From Periplaneta americana (taxonomy: Eukaryota > Arthropoda > Insecta > Blattodea > Blattidae): 64,000 nt of DNA. The notes under the pieces are model-generated. The model was not told the DNA's origin. It saw nothing but the letters and a program-made list of their open reading frames with translations, and did not search any database. Of the stretch, positions 11,335 through 23,185 are shown in pieces. Positions within the stretch are counted from its first letter, which is position 1. Each line of letters opens with the position of its first letter. The DNA lies in contig NC_091130.1 in the NCBI RefSeq assembly GCF_040183065.1, positions 26,721,359-26,785,358 of the forward strand, in the 5' to 3' direction. A program made the translations under genes and the position numbers.

Positions 11335-12045
11335 CTAATGCTCTGGATTTAACAATGAAGTCATCATCCTTCTTGCTTCCCAATATTTTGATGGAAGGTC
11401 CACAAATGTCCTAAGAGTTTCACAATTAGCCAGGTGCTCCATCTCCATGTCCTCTTCTCTGGTGCACAGTAAGCATTTAGGTGAATTCAGTACTCCAGTA
11501 CGATGGAGGTGTTTACTGAGGCAATCATGACCAGTAATCAATCTAAACATGGCCACGGCAGATTTTCGAGGTAGATCAGGAATTAGTTTTGGATCTTTGA
11601 GTGATTCTTTCCATTTTGGATTTTGATGTTTTGCCTGTTCGCTGTTACTTATTCTTTTTATGACTCGTTTTATTGATTCATATGGGAACTTGAAATTTGT
11701 TTTTAAGTTGATTTTAGTTCCCTTCTTTGCTAACATATCTGCTTTCTCGTTACCGTAAAGTCCACAGTGGGCCGGGATCCATTGGAAGACCACTTTTTTA
11801 TTTAGCATTTGAATTTGTTTTACCATGCAATGAATTTCTTTTACTTTTTCCATTTTAGGGGATGTAGTTGAGCTGATGGACTGGATTGCAGCTTTGGAAT
11901 CAGACAAGATGACCATGTTTTTGCACTGGTTTAGCCAAACAAATATATTTTGAAGTGATGTATAAATGGCTCTTAAAAACATGGTGTCCTTCAAGAAAAT
12001 GGTTAAAATCAGCTCATCAAAATGTTGCATCCCAAAGTAAAACAT
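11335..12045 (-). pseudogene. LINE RNase H and C-terminal zinc-knuckle fragment
   Basis: A 236-residue frame ending in NPEH. Residues about 45-110 match the RNase H domain of I/Jockey/R1-type LINE ORF2 proteins: ILSDSKAAIQSI, then WIPAHCGLYGNEKADMLAKK. The HCG and final Asp regions are intact. Further on are LITGHDCLSKHLHRTGV and a CCHC knuckle (CLLC-x8-H-x3-C). The first catalytic Asp lies before this fragment and the usual Glu is not evident, so the N-terminal part is decayed or missing. A diverged copy of only the last residues lies at 16974-17075. RNase H degrades the RNA of the cDNA hybrid during retrotransposition (family knowledge). Confidence 0.85.
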
Positions 12046-12059
12046 TCTGGAGTAATAGT

Positions 12060-12365
12060 CTCCCGGTCGGATCTCTGGGTGGGGACTGCCTTGGGAGGGA
12101 AGAACGATGAAAACGTGAAGATACTACAATGGGATTCTAGAAGTTTTGGTCAGGATAAGAAAACAGAACTTGTCAAAGTATTGTTCACCAAACAAGTATG
12201 ATTAATGTAATATGTAGCTAATTGGCGATGTATGTAATGGAGGGGGAAAGGAACTGGTCACCCTACCCCATTATCTCCTGACCTAGTAGCTTCATAAGTG
12301 GTGCCATGTTGGTATCACTTGTAAGGTTCAGACATGTCTTCGGACAGTTGACTAAACATTTTCAC
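12060..12365 (+). repeat. Probable LINE 3' terminal region
   Basis: A relatively GC-richer block starting at GGTCGGATCTCTGGGTGGGG and ending near CTTCGGACAGTTGACTAAAC. I associate this kind of sequence with LINE 3' ends in cockroach genomes; that is memory-based, not shown by the window. It carries broken coding traces and no intact frame. Confidence 0.45.
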
Positions 12366-13528
12366 TGGAACATAGAATGCTTCTGCTTCTTCTTTGTTAT
12401 TTAATTTAGATCAGAAAACTCTACACAGGAGCACATATAGCTTGCCAGAAATAATTTAATAAATTTAATATTCTGAATATGTACTACATTTTGTATAATG
12501 AGAAAGTAACTGTCGACCTCGGTATAATATAAAAATAACATCTCATGAATTTTAATGCCTTACAAAATGAATTGATGATTAATAATTTTCCTGTGATCCA
12601 ATAATATGTTTCTCTGAGCCCTTGAAACATTGTATGCCATACTTTTGATTACAATACAGTTACTTTTGAGTTTGTAACTCTCTATTTTTATTAAATGTGC
12701 ATGTCAAACTCAATTTTATAATTTTATGATTTGACAAAAATAATATGAAAAATTACATGAATATCAAAACAATCTGATATGTCGAATCAACAGTGACAGA
12801 CCATTACAAATATTAAAAATAAAAGTATTTGCAGAGGCTTTCAAAACATAATTAAGTGATCGTTAATTCAAAATATCGACATGCGACAAATTTTTACTTC
12901 ACCATATGCTTAAGACTTGAGATATGCTAGAAGTACATTAAATAGGCTATATTTTTGTGCGCTTTGGCACATACAGTATCAAATTTTGTAAAGAATGGAC
13001 GTGTCAATTATTCCAGTGTTACAGTACCAGTATATTATAATGCTGTAGTAACACATTCACGTCTTGTAATAGAGCTAGTCAGAGGTGGTGGATGAACACA
13101 AGAAAATAGTCCTCCCTTTTAGTATTCTATCCTTTTCTTTGCCAGTCATCAGAGAGAGACATTTCTCCTGCAAGCATTTACTGTACCATGCGTTGTTGCC
13201 TACACACCACTACTCACACAGCAGTTACATGGGCAAGATAGTTTATAAAAAACGCGAAAGTGCGCCCTGCAGCCAATTATATTGGAAAAGATGTCGTAAA
13301 GACTAAAGTTAATGAAGGTACACTGGGTTGCAAAAGAAATGCCGAGTCGAAGTTGCAATCGATTTGAAATGTTATAGTGTTACGAGGACTTTGACAATAA
13401 AATACACAATTTGGTCAATATTCAACAGTTGAAATTCATAAAATGCAATGCAATATTAAGATCTTAATAATTAAAGAAGCTTGACAAGCACGCAATAGTT
13501 GTATTGTTTATTATATTTTATTTTATTT
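12366..13528. other. AT-rich intergenic DNA
   Basis: Nothing recognised apart from short random ORFs (13085-13306). Confidence 0.5.
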
Positions 13529-14690
13529 TACGAGGACTTTGCTTAGGAAACAATTGAAAATAGAGATACAGTGCAATAAAATAATTACACAAACACATCT
13601 GAACTGGCCTGAATTTTCTAAAGAGTTTTTATTTCAAGCAAAGGAGGAATATATAGTTAATATAAATATAAAATTTTATTATAAATTGAATCTAATTGAA
13701 ACATTAACTATATATTCCTACTTTGCTTGAAATAAAAACTCTTTAGAAAATTCAGGCCGGTTCAGATATGTTTGTGTAATTATTTTATTGCACTGTATCT
13801 CTATTTTCAATTGTTTCCTAAGCAAACTCCTCGTATATTTTAATTTATTGGTGTATGAAACTTTACCACATGTGCTTGGGAGTTACCAACAGGGAGAAGT
13901 ACTTAGAATAAAACGTCACAACATCATACGTTCTATGATCGCAGATGCACTTCGATCCAAAAATCTAGACGTTCACGAGGAAGTTCATTGTATTGCTGAT
14001 GGTGAAAGCAATCGCAGGATCGATATCATAGCTATAAATAGAAATAAACAGACAACCGAAATAATTGATCCTACAATCAGATTTGAAATCTCAGCCACTC
14101 AATCATCTGAAGTGAACGAAGAGAAAAAGAAAATCTACGAGCCCACGATTCAGTACCTATTGGCGAAATACAACATAGAAAAAATCACAGTTACCGGTCT
14201 CTTCTTCGGAGGGAGAGGCACCATCCCGAAAGCCTTTGTAAAGTGGAGGGAAAAATAGAAGCTGACGAGAGATCTTCAAGATGCCATCGTCACCACCATG
14301 ATAAAATTTTCTGTAGCGATATTTCGTCAGCATCTTTATGGTGTACATTCAATTTAAATTATATTTAGTTCTATTTTTTTTTTCTTATGTCTTAATCAAT
14401 TTTGTCTGAAACCTGTTTATATAATTTTTCATTTTAAATTTTATTGTGAGCTATTCTGTGTCGCAGGGCAAACCCAAAATATTGGGTCAGACCAATGAAT
14501 TAAAATATACGAGGACTTTGCTCAGGAAATAATTGAAAATAGAGATACAGTGCAATAAAATAATTACACAAAAACATCTGAACTGGCCTGAATTTTCTAA
14601 AGAGTTTTTATTTCAAGCAAAGGAGGAATATATAGTTAATGTTTCAATCAGATTCAATTTATAATAAAATTTTATATTTATATTTATAAT
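13529..14690. mobile_element. Composite foldback carrying an R2-type endonuclease fragment
   Basis: One ~150-bp arm (AGGACTTTGCTTAGG ... TTTCAAGCAAAGGAGG) occurs three times: + at 13529-13661, - within 13662-13855, + at 14491-14690. The first two form a palindrome. The second and third form near-identical ~195-bp inverted repeats (including ATTTTAATTTATTGGT against its complement) that bracket the endonuclease fragment. No transposase is visible. It could be a foldback that captured a LINE 3' end, or a retroelement whose insertion was inverted and duplicated. Confidence 0.75.
13856..14258 (+). pseudogene. R2-type restriction-like endonuclease (RLE) fragment
   Basis: An open stretch of about 134 codons up to the stop at 14258. 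The conserved order is HVLGSYQQGEVLR, RHNIIRSMIADALR, DVHEEVHCIAD, then the nuclease core NRRIDIIAI ... IIDPTIRFE. After that come YEPTIQYLLAKYNI and the terminal VTGLFFGGRGTIPKAFVKW. This order is seen at the C terminus of R2/NeSL-like non-LTR retrotransposon proteins, where a PD-(D/E)XK-like nuclease nicks the target DNA. The Asp residues in RRIDI and DPTIRFE are present. The RT and upstream zinc knuckle are absent. The upstream ATG at 13788 falls inside the inverted arm and is not the natural start. It is related to 48121-48426. Confidence 0.75.
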
Positions 14691-15924
14691 AAAATTGATA
14701 CTTTTTTGTTAATACAATATGAAACGTAACTGCCATATATATCGACTGTAACAATGACAGCATCCATGGATAATAAGGAAGGCTGTGGAATACCATATAA
14801 ACTGCAATTTCACTATTTTCGTGTAATATTCTCATTAATGTTGTAAAATAAAAATATATGAATAATTTAAAATCAATTCATATTAAATAATAATGTGAAC
14901 ATGTTATAAAAGTCGCACTTACATGTTTTTTTAACTAATCTCAGGAAAATAACTTTCCACCTCGTCATGTTTGCTAAAGTCCTCGGAAAACGATATAATT
15001 TCGTATCAGCATTTCTTGCAGCCCAGTGTATCTCTTCCACGAGCCACAACTTCTGTCCAGCCCTACCATAGCAACATCCAATATAAAATATGCTAACTTT
15101 TGCCAGCAGCATTATGTATGCTACTTGAAATTAAATTCATGTACTTAGATGACAGTTTAATGTACATTGTGCACGCAAGGTTTGCATGTGAGGAGGGATA
15201 TGTAACCTCTGCTTGGTCTATATGTTTCACTTATATTAATCCTACATTCTCGTTTCCTTCATCACTACCGGAGTGGACAAATAAATTTTAATAAAGCAGA
15301 AATAATTTTGTAGTTTATTTTTGGACCCACCATAGTGTACCTTATTGCTGGTCAATCGGTATTTAACATCTTAAATAAAAAATAATCATGCATTCGCTTA
15401 GTACTGGCAACTATTAACACAAACTACTGGTCTGATATTGTACGTTGGAGCTAAGAAGAATCACTTATTCTTGTCATGCTAAAGGAAACACATAGACGTA
15501 AAGGCACAAGGGAAAGGGACTTGTGCCTTCTGATGACTTTGTTATCGCAGTCATTATTGTGGATATCGTGTGAAACAACTCTCTGTAGCTGCCTATTTCA
15601 CATGTGCTTTACTTCAGCTTGTGTCAGCTGAAATTAACATCTCCAAAATAAAAAAAGTTATATTTCATTAATTAATTGATTTACTCCCTGGGTATTTGAC
15701 TTGTCAGATAACATGACCTCAGTCCTTGGTTTTGTGTGCTGTTTCAGTGAAGCAGACATGTTAAACTTCAATTCTAAATGATATTGTTCATTTATTGATG
15801 CTTATATGAACATACTATTGAGGATAATTAAGAAGTTGCTTTGTTAATGTACTGCTAGTATAAAAACCTGCAGAAAAGGACCTTAAATGATTACAATAGT
15901 CTCTAAAAGAGGCTACTTCTATTA
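14691..15924. other. AT-rich intergenic DNA, no gene seen
   Basis: Short ORFs at 14873-15112 and 15100-15291 have no recognisable domain. No shared repeats noted. Confidence 0.5.
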
Positions 15925-16164
15925 CCGTAAACTGGGGTTACTTTGAACACAGAGGAAACTTTGACCATTTTTTCAGAAAATCATATTTCGGTTTCTACAT
16001 GCTGTACTTGTTATAGATGGAGGTAAATTATCATAAAATCATTCTCATACCAAATTTACCTCCATCTATAACAAGTGCAGCATGTAGAAACCTAAATATG
16101 ATTTTCTGAAAAAAAAAAAAATGGTCAAAGTTTCCCCTGTGTTCAAAGTAACCCCAGTTTACGG
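15925..16164. mobile_element. 240-bp near-perfect palindromic MITE (family M2)
   Basis: Left half CCGTAAACTGGGGTTACTTT ... TTTACCTCCATC-type core, right half its reverse complement ending CCCCAGTTTACGG. TA flanks both ends (TSD TA). Copies of the same sequence occur at 35011-35642 and 40925-41160. A single strand would fold into one long hairpin. No coding content. Confidence 0.9.
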
Positions 16165-16183
16165 TATAAAAAAGATAACTTAT

Positions 16184-16492
16184 TCGTCATCATTCTTCAT
16201 TTTTCCATATACACTTTTAACACTTATATATCACTGATTAAATTTACAATTTCTTTACTGTGTTAATAATTAGGATTTACCTTGCTTGACCAGTTTGGAA
16301 CTCTTGTGCTTCATTGTCCAAAGCCTAGTGTTAATAGGTAAAGACTAGGCTTTGGACAATGAAGCACAAAACTTCGAAACTAGTCAAGCAAGGTAAATTC
16401 TAAATATTAACACGGTAAAGAAGTTGGAAATTTAATCAGTGATATAGAAGTGTTAATAGTGTGCTGGTATACAGAAAAATGAACAAAAAAGA
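16184..16492. repeat. Long hairpin, arms about 145 bp
   Basis: Left arm 16184-16327 (ending TTGTCCAAAGCCTAGT) pairs with right arm 16342-16492 (starting ACTAGGCTTTGGACAA) around a 14-bp loop. Identity falls away from the centre. It lies 20 bp from the palindromic MITE at 15925-16164. The outer segment ATACACTTTTAACACTT also occurs near 41400. Confidence 0.8.
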
Positions 16493-16654
16493 TGTATAAG
16501 ATGCTTATAGCACCTAAAAATTAGTGAATCCTGTACACCAATATTAAAAAATACAGTATAGGTACAGTACTGATAATAATAGGTATTTCTGTTTTTAAAG
16601 TAATAACACTAGTTAAAAAAAAGTTATACAGTACCCAGTAAATAAAGAATTATA

Positions 16655-16905
16655 TTCATATAATACAAGAGGACACACAAACTATCATAGAGAGAGCATA
16701 AAAAAGCAGCAACAGAAAAAGCCCCTATATCATAGAAATAATCCTATATAACAAATTACCCAAACATCTAAAAACTATACTTTTAACCTGAAACTAAAAA
16801 AAATACTTGATAGAAAAATGCCCATACAGACTAGAAGAGCTATTGCACTGAGTACATTAGTTATATTGTATTCATGTCAATCGTCTATGAATAAATTTAG
16901 ATCAA
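16655..16905 (+). pseudogene. Decayed LINE C-terminal tail
   Basis: A broken frame reading YNTRGHTNYHRE ... KKPLYHRNN ... LKLKKILDRKMPIQTR. It resembles the extreme C terminus of Jockey/CR1-like LINE proteins (normally ending in a PLY...YNKLP...KKYL pattern). An in-frame stop and no RT motifs. Confidence 0.5.
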
Positions 16906-16973
16906 TGAGGGTCATTAAAAAAATAATAAATATACCGGTACCGGTAATATAAAAAGTAAAAGTTCATTGGTTT

Positions 16974-17075
16974 CTAATGCTCGGTGTACTGGAGTTCTTC
17001 TATTTGCCTTCTTACTTCCCAATATCGTAATGATAGATTTGTAGATTTACAGTTTTTGAGGTTTGTCATATACTA
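16974..17075 (-). pseudogene. Terminal fragment of RNase H LINE
   Basis: The minus strand reads STNLSLRYWEVRRQIEELQ then TEH and a stop. It is collinear with the last residues of the fragment at 11335-12045 (LPSKYWEARRMMTSL ... PEH). Only about 30 codons remain. Confidence 0.6.
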
Positions 17076-19013
17076 CTTTTTGTGTCTGAAAATCTAGTCA
17101 CTCTTCTAGATTCAACCATCGTATTATCTGCGGAAATGTAAGGTAATTAATTACTGGTAAGCTTACTACTTAATTACAAACTCTTCAGTACATCACTTTG
17201 TGAACAGAAGCTAATGAATCGAGAAATTAACAAAAATTAATCATAAAAGCATATAATTTAATGTAGCAGTACTCAAAAATATACTGCAAAAATGGGTGTT
17301 TTCCACGCAAATGGCTGCAAAGAATTTACATTTTGTACCAACTCAGTAATTGAGAAAATTCTTATGTATTTCATTTGTCTCCTGCCGCAGCTCAAGTAGA
17401 AGGTTTCTAGCTGAAATTCAATTGCTCTCAATTCGATTTCGGGAAGAAAATGTAGATTTATAACTCCATGATTTAGGATAGCATCGTTTTGTTTTGCTTT
17501 GTTCTTGTGTTATCTTAAACAGTGGTTTTGTAGCAAGCTGACAACATGACCAGGGAGTCCTGCTATTTATGAATGCCTAGTTTTGTTTCATAACACTCAC
17601 AAGAGTGAGGACTGAATGAGTAGAAGCATCCAATCCTTAAATTACTTTTATTAGTATAATTCAATCTAACTACAGTATGGTACCAAATTTATTTTCTGCA
17701 TCACTCAGTTCAACAAGTCTGGTATGAATAGGGATGCTGACTAATTCTTGCATCTAGATGAGATATGGGCTGCTATAGTAGCGATATATAGCAGATATGG
17801 GCTAGCTAAGAATGATCTTCGCATTTTGTGAATGTTTCAAGTTTAAAATTGTAAAATTATTTCAAGAGTTTGAAGTTAGTTTTTCTTTAACACTGTTTTC
17901 ATTGATAACACCTGTTTTTGTGTTACTTATAATAATAAAATTGATAGGTTAGGTTCAGTACTGCTTCTACTGTGTCAACCAATATATTAAGGCCACCCAC
18001 GTATTTATGTATATTTACACAACTTAATCCCTCATAGTTGAATTTTATTGTAAGACTTCCGAACTAGCCTACCCATGAAAAATAAGTTTCTTGAAATCTA
18101 TTCTTTCGAAAAGAAGTAGCCTATTTACTACGAAAATATTTTTAAACATTTTGTTGTTATGATCTTTTCTTATATACAGTATATATTAAGCCAAGACGAA
18201 TTAAAATGATTATATCCAATTTATATGTGCTGAAATACATAAATGTCAGATATAATTATTATAATAGGTACAAGTACTACATTTCTTTTAGTCAGATATG
18301 CGTTGAGATGATAGCACCAAATTAATCTGAGTCCTTAAAATGAGATATGTAACATATAATATGGTATCTTACATTTAGTGTCTAATGCAGTAGTTAGTTT
18401 TCCAATACCTCAACATATGGCAGAAGTATACAGATTTTACTTTCCAGGTAACTATACAAACTGTTGTATGTATAAATGTTTACCTACCCTACGTAATAAC
18501 TTCAAAACACTAAAACGTCACTTACCACGTTTTACCATACTCCCAGTTTTACATACGTAATCAGTGTGATGTATACCCCTTGAGACAACCCCACGTACCC
18601 CTGGGGGTATGTGTATAGATTAGATACCACTGCTCTATCAAAAGGTGATGCTTGCCGATTGTAGGAGACTTGCTCTGCATGTCGTATCTAAGTAGGTGAA
18701 AATTGACTTTCTACTAAATCGACAGAGCAGTGTACTGAATATGATGAATTTAATCTTAACGACAAACAGACTTGGTTCTTTGCAAAACTCCCATTCATTT
18801 TTCAGCATATTATGACTTTGCACTTTTCAAAATTACTGTAATGGTGAAACAAAAGTAATAGGTACTATATTTGAAAAAATTCCTCTACTTTTCCTTTTCG
18901 CTTCTCAAACGAGTTTTGAAAAGTGATAATGCAACAGATACTGCAAAGTGTAAAGCCAAAAAGTTTAATAGCTGAATAGGCCCCAGGTTTAAATGAGTAC
19001 ATAAATTCTAAAG
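17076..19013. other. AT-rich intergenic DNA
   Basis: Nothing recognised. A compact C/G block at 18580-18620 (GTACCCCTGGGGGTATG) has a short palindrome that could be a transposon end, but no partner end was found. Confidence 0.45.
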
Positions 19014-19412
19014 TGATGTTATATCAAAAACTGTTTTTATTTTTTTGAAGAGCTGTAACATAAATATTGCCTCAACATATAACTGACTAAAATTATACCA
19101 CCATAAATGCAACTAATATATTTTAATTCTCAGTACTGTAACAATACTGGCAAATTGAAATGTGTTATATTTTATTTTAATTTTTATAAATATATTTTTT
19201 TTCCTTGTACGGAGGAGGGACTCAAAGGCTTGCACTGCAACCAAACACTGTTATTATAAATATTTTACTATTAAAATTTGATAGATATCAAAGAGATGTT
19301 ATATCAAAAAGAATTTTTATTCTTTTGAAGAGCTGTAACATAAATATTGCCTCAACATATAACTAAAATTATACCCCCATAAATGCAACTAATATATTTT
19401 AATTCTCAGCAT
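19014..19412. repeat. Dispersed repeat R, copies 1 (partial) and 2
   Basis: Two head-to-tail copies share GTTATATCAAAAA ... GAAGAGCTGTAACATAAAT ... GCAACTAATATATTTTAAT. Copy 1 (19014-19131) lacks the left half; copy 2 (19135-19412) is fuller and has CTTGTACGGAGGAGGGACTC. A further copy lies at 20285-20546 and a left-half copy at 24499-24650. No coding capacity; class unknown. Confidence 0.8.
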
Positions 19413-19548
19413 CAAAAATTGATTGATTAACTAGCGGACTTACTCGTGTTAATTATGTAAGTTTGTGCAGCTTACAGCTGTTTCAGTGCTTCACGCACCA
19501 TCCTCAGAGCCTACTAGATCTCGGCGTCATCTCGAACTTCTCTGCCTG

Positions 19549-19597
19549 TTATGTGGGTGTGTTTGATTGTTGAAAGGTGTTGAAGAGTGGAGTCAAA

Positions 19598-19655
<58 letters not shown>

Positions 19656-19884
19656 GCCTACTGAAATTGATCTGTGTGTTGAGAATTTGATTGGGGTGTG
19701 TTTTAGTGTGTTTGTATATTTCGTATTGTTCTAGTGTGTCGAGTTTTTGGTTCTTGTGTAGGATTTCCATGTCCGCATTTATGTTATTGTATGTATGGTT
19801 AGCATTGGTTATGTGATCGGCGTATGTAGATGTATTGTGTCCTCTGGTTATTGCTTTAATGTGTTCTTTGTAGCGTGTTTGGAA
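19549..19884 (-). pseudogene. PLE C-terminal endonuclease region, left arm
   Basis: The minus strand encodes the second half of a GIY-YIG-type PLE domain: RYKEHIKAITRGHNTSTYA near the centre, then MEILHKNQKLDTLEQYEIYK and HPNQILNTQINF. A (CA/TG)n expansion interrupts it at 19602-19653. The GIY and YIG motifs themselves are missing, so it is a remnant. Confidence 0.7.
19602..19653 (+). repeat. (TG)n microsatellite
   Basis: About 26 TG dinucleotides inside the left PLE arm. The right arm has only ACACACAC at the same place, so the expansion occurred after the arms separated. Confidence 0.95.
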
Positions 19885-20149
19885 TGATCACATAACCAAT
19901 GCTAACCATACATATAATAACATGAATGCAGACATGGAAATCCTACACATACAACCCAAGAACCAAAAACTCAACACACTAGAACAATACGAAATATACA
20001 AACACACTAAAACACGCCCCGATCAAATTCTCAACACACAGATCAATTTCAGTACACACACACTATTTGACTCCACTTTTCAATACCTTTCAACAATCAA
20101 ACGCACCCACATAACAGTCAGAGAAGTTCGAGATGACGCCGAGATCTAA
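19885..20149 (+). pseudogene. PLE C-terminal endonuclease region, right arm
   Basis: Reads MEILHIQPKNQKLNTLEQYE then IYKHTKTRPDQILNTQINF, mirroring the left arm. It lacks the GIY and YIG motifs. It ends within the PLE terminal repeat at VRDDAEI. Confidence 0.7.
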
Positions 20150-20284
20150 TAGGCTCTGAGGATGGTGTGTGAAGCACCGAAACAGCTGTAAGCCGCACAA
20201 ACTTACATAATTAACACGAGTAAGTCCGCTAGTTAATCAATTAATTATATTAAAGTGTTAAAAGTAGTGTAGGCAAGATTCAAA

Positions 20285-20546
20285 ATGGTGTTATATTTTA
20301 TTTTAATTGTTATATCTTTTTTTTTTCCTTGTACGGAGGAGGGACTCAAAGGCTTGCACTGCAGCCAAACACTGTTATTATAAATATTTTACTATTAAAA
20401 TTTGATAGATATCAAAGAGATGTTATATCGAAAAAGAATTTTTATTTTTTTGAAGAGATGTAACATAAATATTGCCTCAACATATAACTGACTAAAATTA
20501 TACCACCATAAATGCAACTAATATATTTTAATCTCAGCACCAAAAA
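20285..20546. repeat. Dispersed repeat R, copy 3
   Basis: The same sequence as 19135-19412 (CTTGTACGGAGGAGGGACTC to AATATATTTTAATCTCAGC). It continues with CAAAAATTGATT, as does copy 2, so the PLE palindrome lies between two like-oriented copies of repeat R. Confidence 0.8.
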
Positions 20547-21426
20547 TTGATTTAACGTTGGAATTCATCCTATTTCAAAATGATATTTAAAAAAGCTCAT
20601 AACTTGAATTTTTTTTTTTTTTTTTTACAAATTCATAATTTCTCCCAAATATACGATTAGTTTTCAGTGTGATTATTTATTCATAAATAATTCAGAAATC
20701 TCAAAACAAATATTCAAAACTGAGGATTCAATTATTTAAACATGCGTTAAGCATGAGGAAGGACTCGACAATTTGGTTGATTATTGTAGTCCATCCAGTT
20801 GGCTCACATTTGCAAATGCAACATCTCCAGAGAACAGCACACAAACCCAAGGCTGTGAAGGGATGTCAGCCCCACAGGCTGCTCTTTCATACTTACTCTC
20901 CTACAGCACTGAGACTTATATGTACCTTCCTGGGCCACGTCTCATGAGTCCTTGAAGCCTGCATCCGGCCAGGTTCCTTATCACATCACTGTAAAGCTCA
21001 CTCTATGAAAATACGACTCACAAATCCAAGATTATCACTGCTCTGTCTACGATCTTCCCGAAAATAGCTGATACTGAAACATCAAGAAAAAGTAATTAAC
21101 AGTGTAATAATGGCTGCCAGGCAGACGACAATGGACACCGAGAAGCAGAACATTCAACAAGTAACACTGTGAGTTAGGCAGACTGAGCAAACACAGAGAA
21201 ACTTCGTTAGTATGTGCCACGTCATCGCTTTGTATTACTTCCTATCTTTTAAGAAGAAGAGTTAGTTGCATTGTTTCAAAGGAGCAGTTTACAGACATCC
21301 TGCTACTGCAGAAAAAAAGAACAGTACGAATTTAACAATGACACCACTTTGACCATCACGTAATTAGATCTCTTTTTAAAAAATAGAGAAATTATGAGTG
21401 TACAATTCATATATTTTTTTAACTCT
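20547..21426. other. Unassigned DNA with a GC-richer block
   Basis: 20750-21000 is distinctly richer in GC than its surroundings, and two overlapping frames of about 60 codons remain open there. No domain or splice-site pair was convincing. It could be a decayed exon or an old element. Confidence 0.4.
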
Positions 21427-21437
21427 GGATGATCGTT

Positions 21438-21688
21438 TTTTTAGTAGTTACTTTACGAAGCTTTATCAACATCTTTGGTTATTTAGCGTCTGAATGAGAT
21501 GAAGGTGATAATGCCGGTGAAATGAGTCCGGGGTCCAGCACCGAAAGTTACCCAGCATTTACTCATATTGGGTTGAGGGAAAACCCCGGAAAAAACCTCA
21601 ACCAGGTAACTTGTCCCGACCGGGAATCGAACCCTGGCCACCTGGTTTCGCGACCAGACGCGCTGACCGTTACTCCACAGGTGTACTG
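21438..21688 (-). repeat. tRNA-headed SINE (family B)
   Basis: On the minus strand: tRNA-like head GGAGTAACGGTCAGCGCGTC with B box GGGTTCGATTCCC, body CAAGTTACCTGGTTGAGG and TTTTTTCCGGGGTTTTCCC, and 3' part GACGCTAAATAACC. An 11-bp TSD with one mismatch flanks it (21427-21437 GGATGATCGTT; 21689-21699 GGATGATTGTT). It shares the central body design with family A but has a different tRNA-like head. Confidence 0.9.
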
Positions 21689-22133
21689 GGATGATTGTTA
21701 AAAAGAATATCGATAATTACGTACTAAATGTTTGTCGAAGGTGTGCAAAACAAGAAATATTGAAAAATTAATTCTGCCAGACTACAAAAAACACAATCAA
21801 GTTATATAATTACTGCAATTACAATATGGAACTGTGAAAGATAATGATTTCAGATAGGAGCTCACTTACTGGAACGACTTCGTACAGTGTGTTCGGATTT
21901 TTATTCTTTGGATTATTTTAAATGGAGCATCATGCACTTGGCAGTATCGCCTCTGTTGGCATATCTAAACGGATTTTCTTACGGTCCGAGATCGAAATAA
22001 GGAATGTCATGGCAAATATATAGATTTCAAGGCCTCCAATCGCGGTAATATTGAAAGTATAATGAAATGGATGACCCGAAGGTTATATTATTAAGTACAA
22101 CAGTATGAAGAGCTTTATAATTTATGAAAGTAG

Positions 22134-22247
<114 letters not shown>

Positions 22248-22249
22248 GT

Positions 22250-23185
22250 CTATAACAGGGCAAAGCCCCAATTACAATAGACAGTACAGATATTCGTTTA
22301 CAAAAAAAAAAAAACATAGATAGCATGAAAAAAGAGATGAAACAGATACAAGTGTAAATACAAATTAAAATGGAAAATGAGAAAAGGAAAGAAAAAAAAA
22401 AAAGAACAGACAAATAGATAATACCTAAATAAAAGATACAGATATAGATATAAATGAAAAATACAAAATAAAATAAATGAAAGATAGTTAAATATAGATA
22501 TCATAGCCAAAAATGTAAAATGTAGCTATAATTGGCAAATTACAGAGTAACAAATAGCAATATTATATAAAATCAACTACCTTCAGTATATTAATAAGAA
22601 AATGTTTGTATTTCAAGTAAGAAATGCAGAAATCTAGATCCCATGTTTTACATATTTCATTGAAATTTGAACACATTTTTAACACTGGTGAATTTTTATG
22701 TGATGAAGTGTTTGGTTTTTTATAATGTAACAATTGACGATTTCTTAAATGTGATGTTCTAGCGTTAATCTGGATTTGTGATCCGTTGAATATTTTATAT
22801 AATAAGAGTTGTTCAGCAAGTAATCTACGACTGGCAAGAGACATTTAAATTAAATTCAGCAAGTAGATTGTTGTACGAAATTTTGTTATGGAGGGCTGAA
22901 CAATGATATATTCTAAAACACAGATATCTAGAGAATCGTTTTTTAATTTTTTCAATTTGATTACTATGTGATTTGCAAGTGGGTGACCAAATTACAGAGG
23001 CATATTCCAATTTAGCGCGAACATGACAATTAAAAAGGAGTGTCAAAGTCGAAGTGTTCTGTAAAGTTTTTGAATTTATAATAACAAAACCCAGATTTTT
23101 GAAAGCATTATTTGTTATATTAAATATGTGATGTAATATGGAGAAAGAACATAAGGGTTGAGATTGGGGAAACACTAAATTTACC
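22250..23185 (-). pseudogene. Jockey/CR1-like LINE C-terminal fragment
   Basis: Two frames joined by a frameshift near 22835. The first reads NAFKNLGFVIINSKTL, LNCHVRAKLEYASVIWSP-like (seen as CHVRAKLEYASVIWSP) and SNQIEKIKKRFSRYL. The second reads LASRRLLAEQLLLYKIFNG. This is the thumb/C-terminal part of Jockey-type ORF2, without RT motifs. A 3' untranslated stretch (22250-22560) runs into the (TAAA)n tail. Inserted inside the M1 element, hence younger than it. Confidence 0.8.

Larger units (their letters stand above)
19421..20284. mobile_element. Inverted Penelope-like element (PLE) termini
   Basis: Arms 19421-19884 and 19886-20249 are inverted repeats. They start GATTAACTAGCGGACTTACT on the left and end with its complement. 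Each arm has the terminus ACAGCTGTTTCAGTGCTTC followed inward by the end of a GIY-YIG protein. A one-sided tail (GTTAAAAGTAGTGTAGGCAA) extends to 20284 and recurs next to the related palindrome at 27703-27993. Inverted copy arrangements are known for PLEs. Confidence 0.75.

Noticed and set aside
19549-19770. His/Thr repeat protein
   Set aside because: Translation of a (TG)n microsatellite inside a PLE arm.
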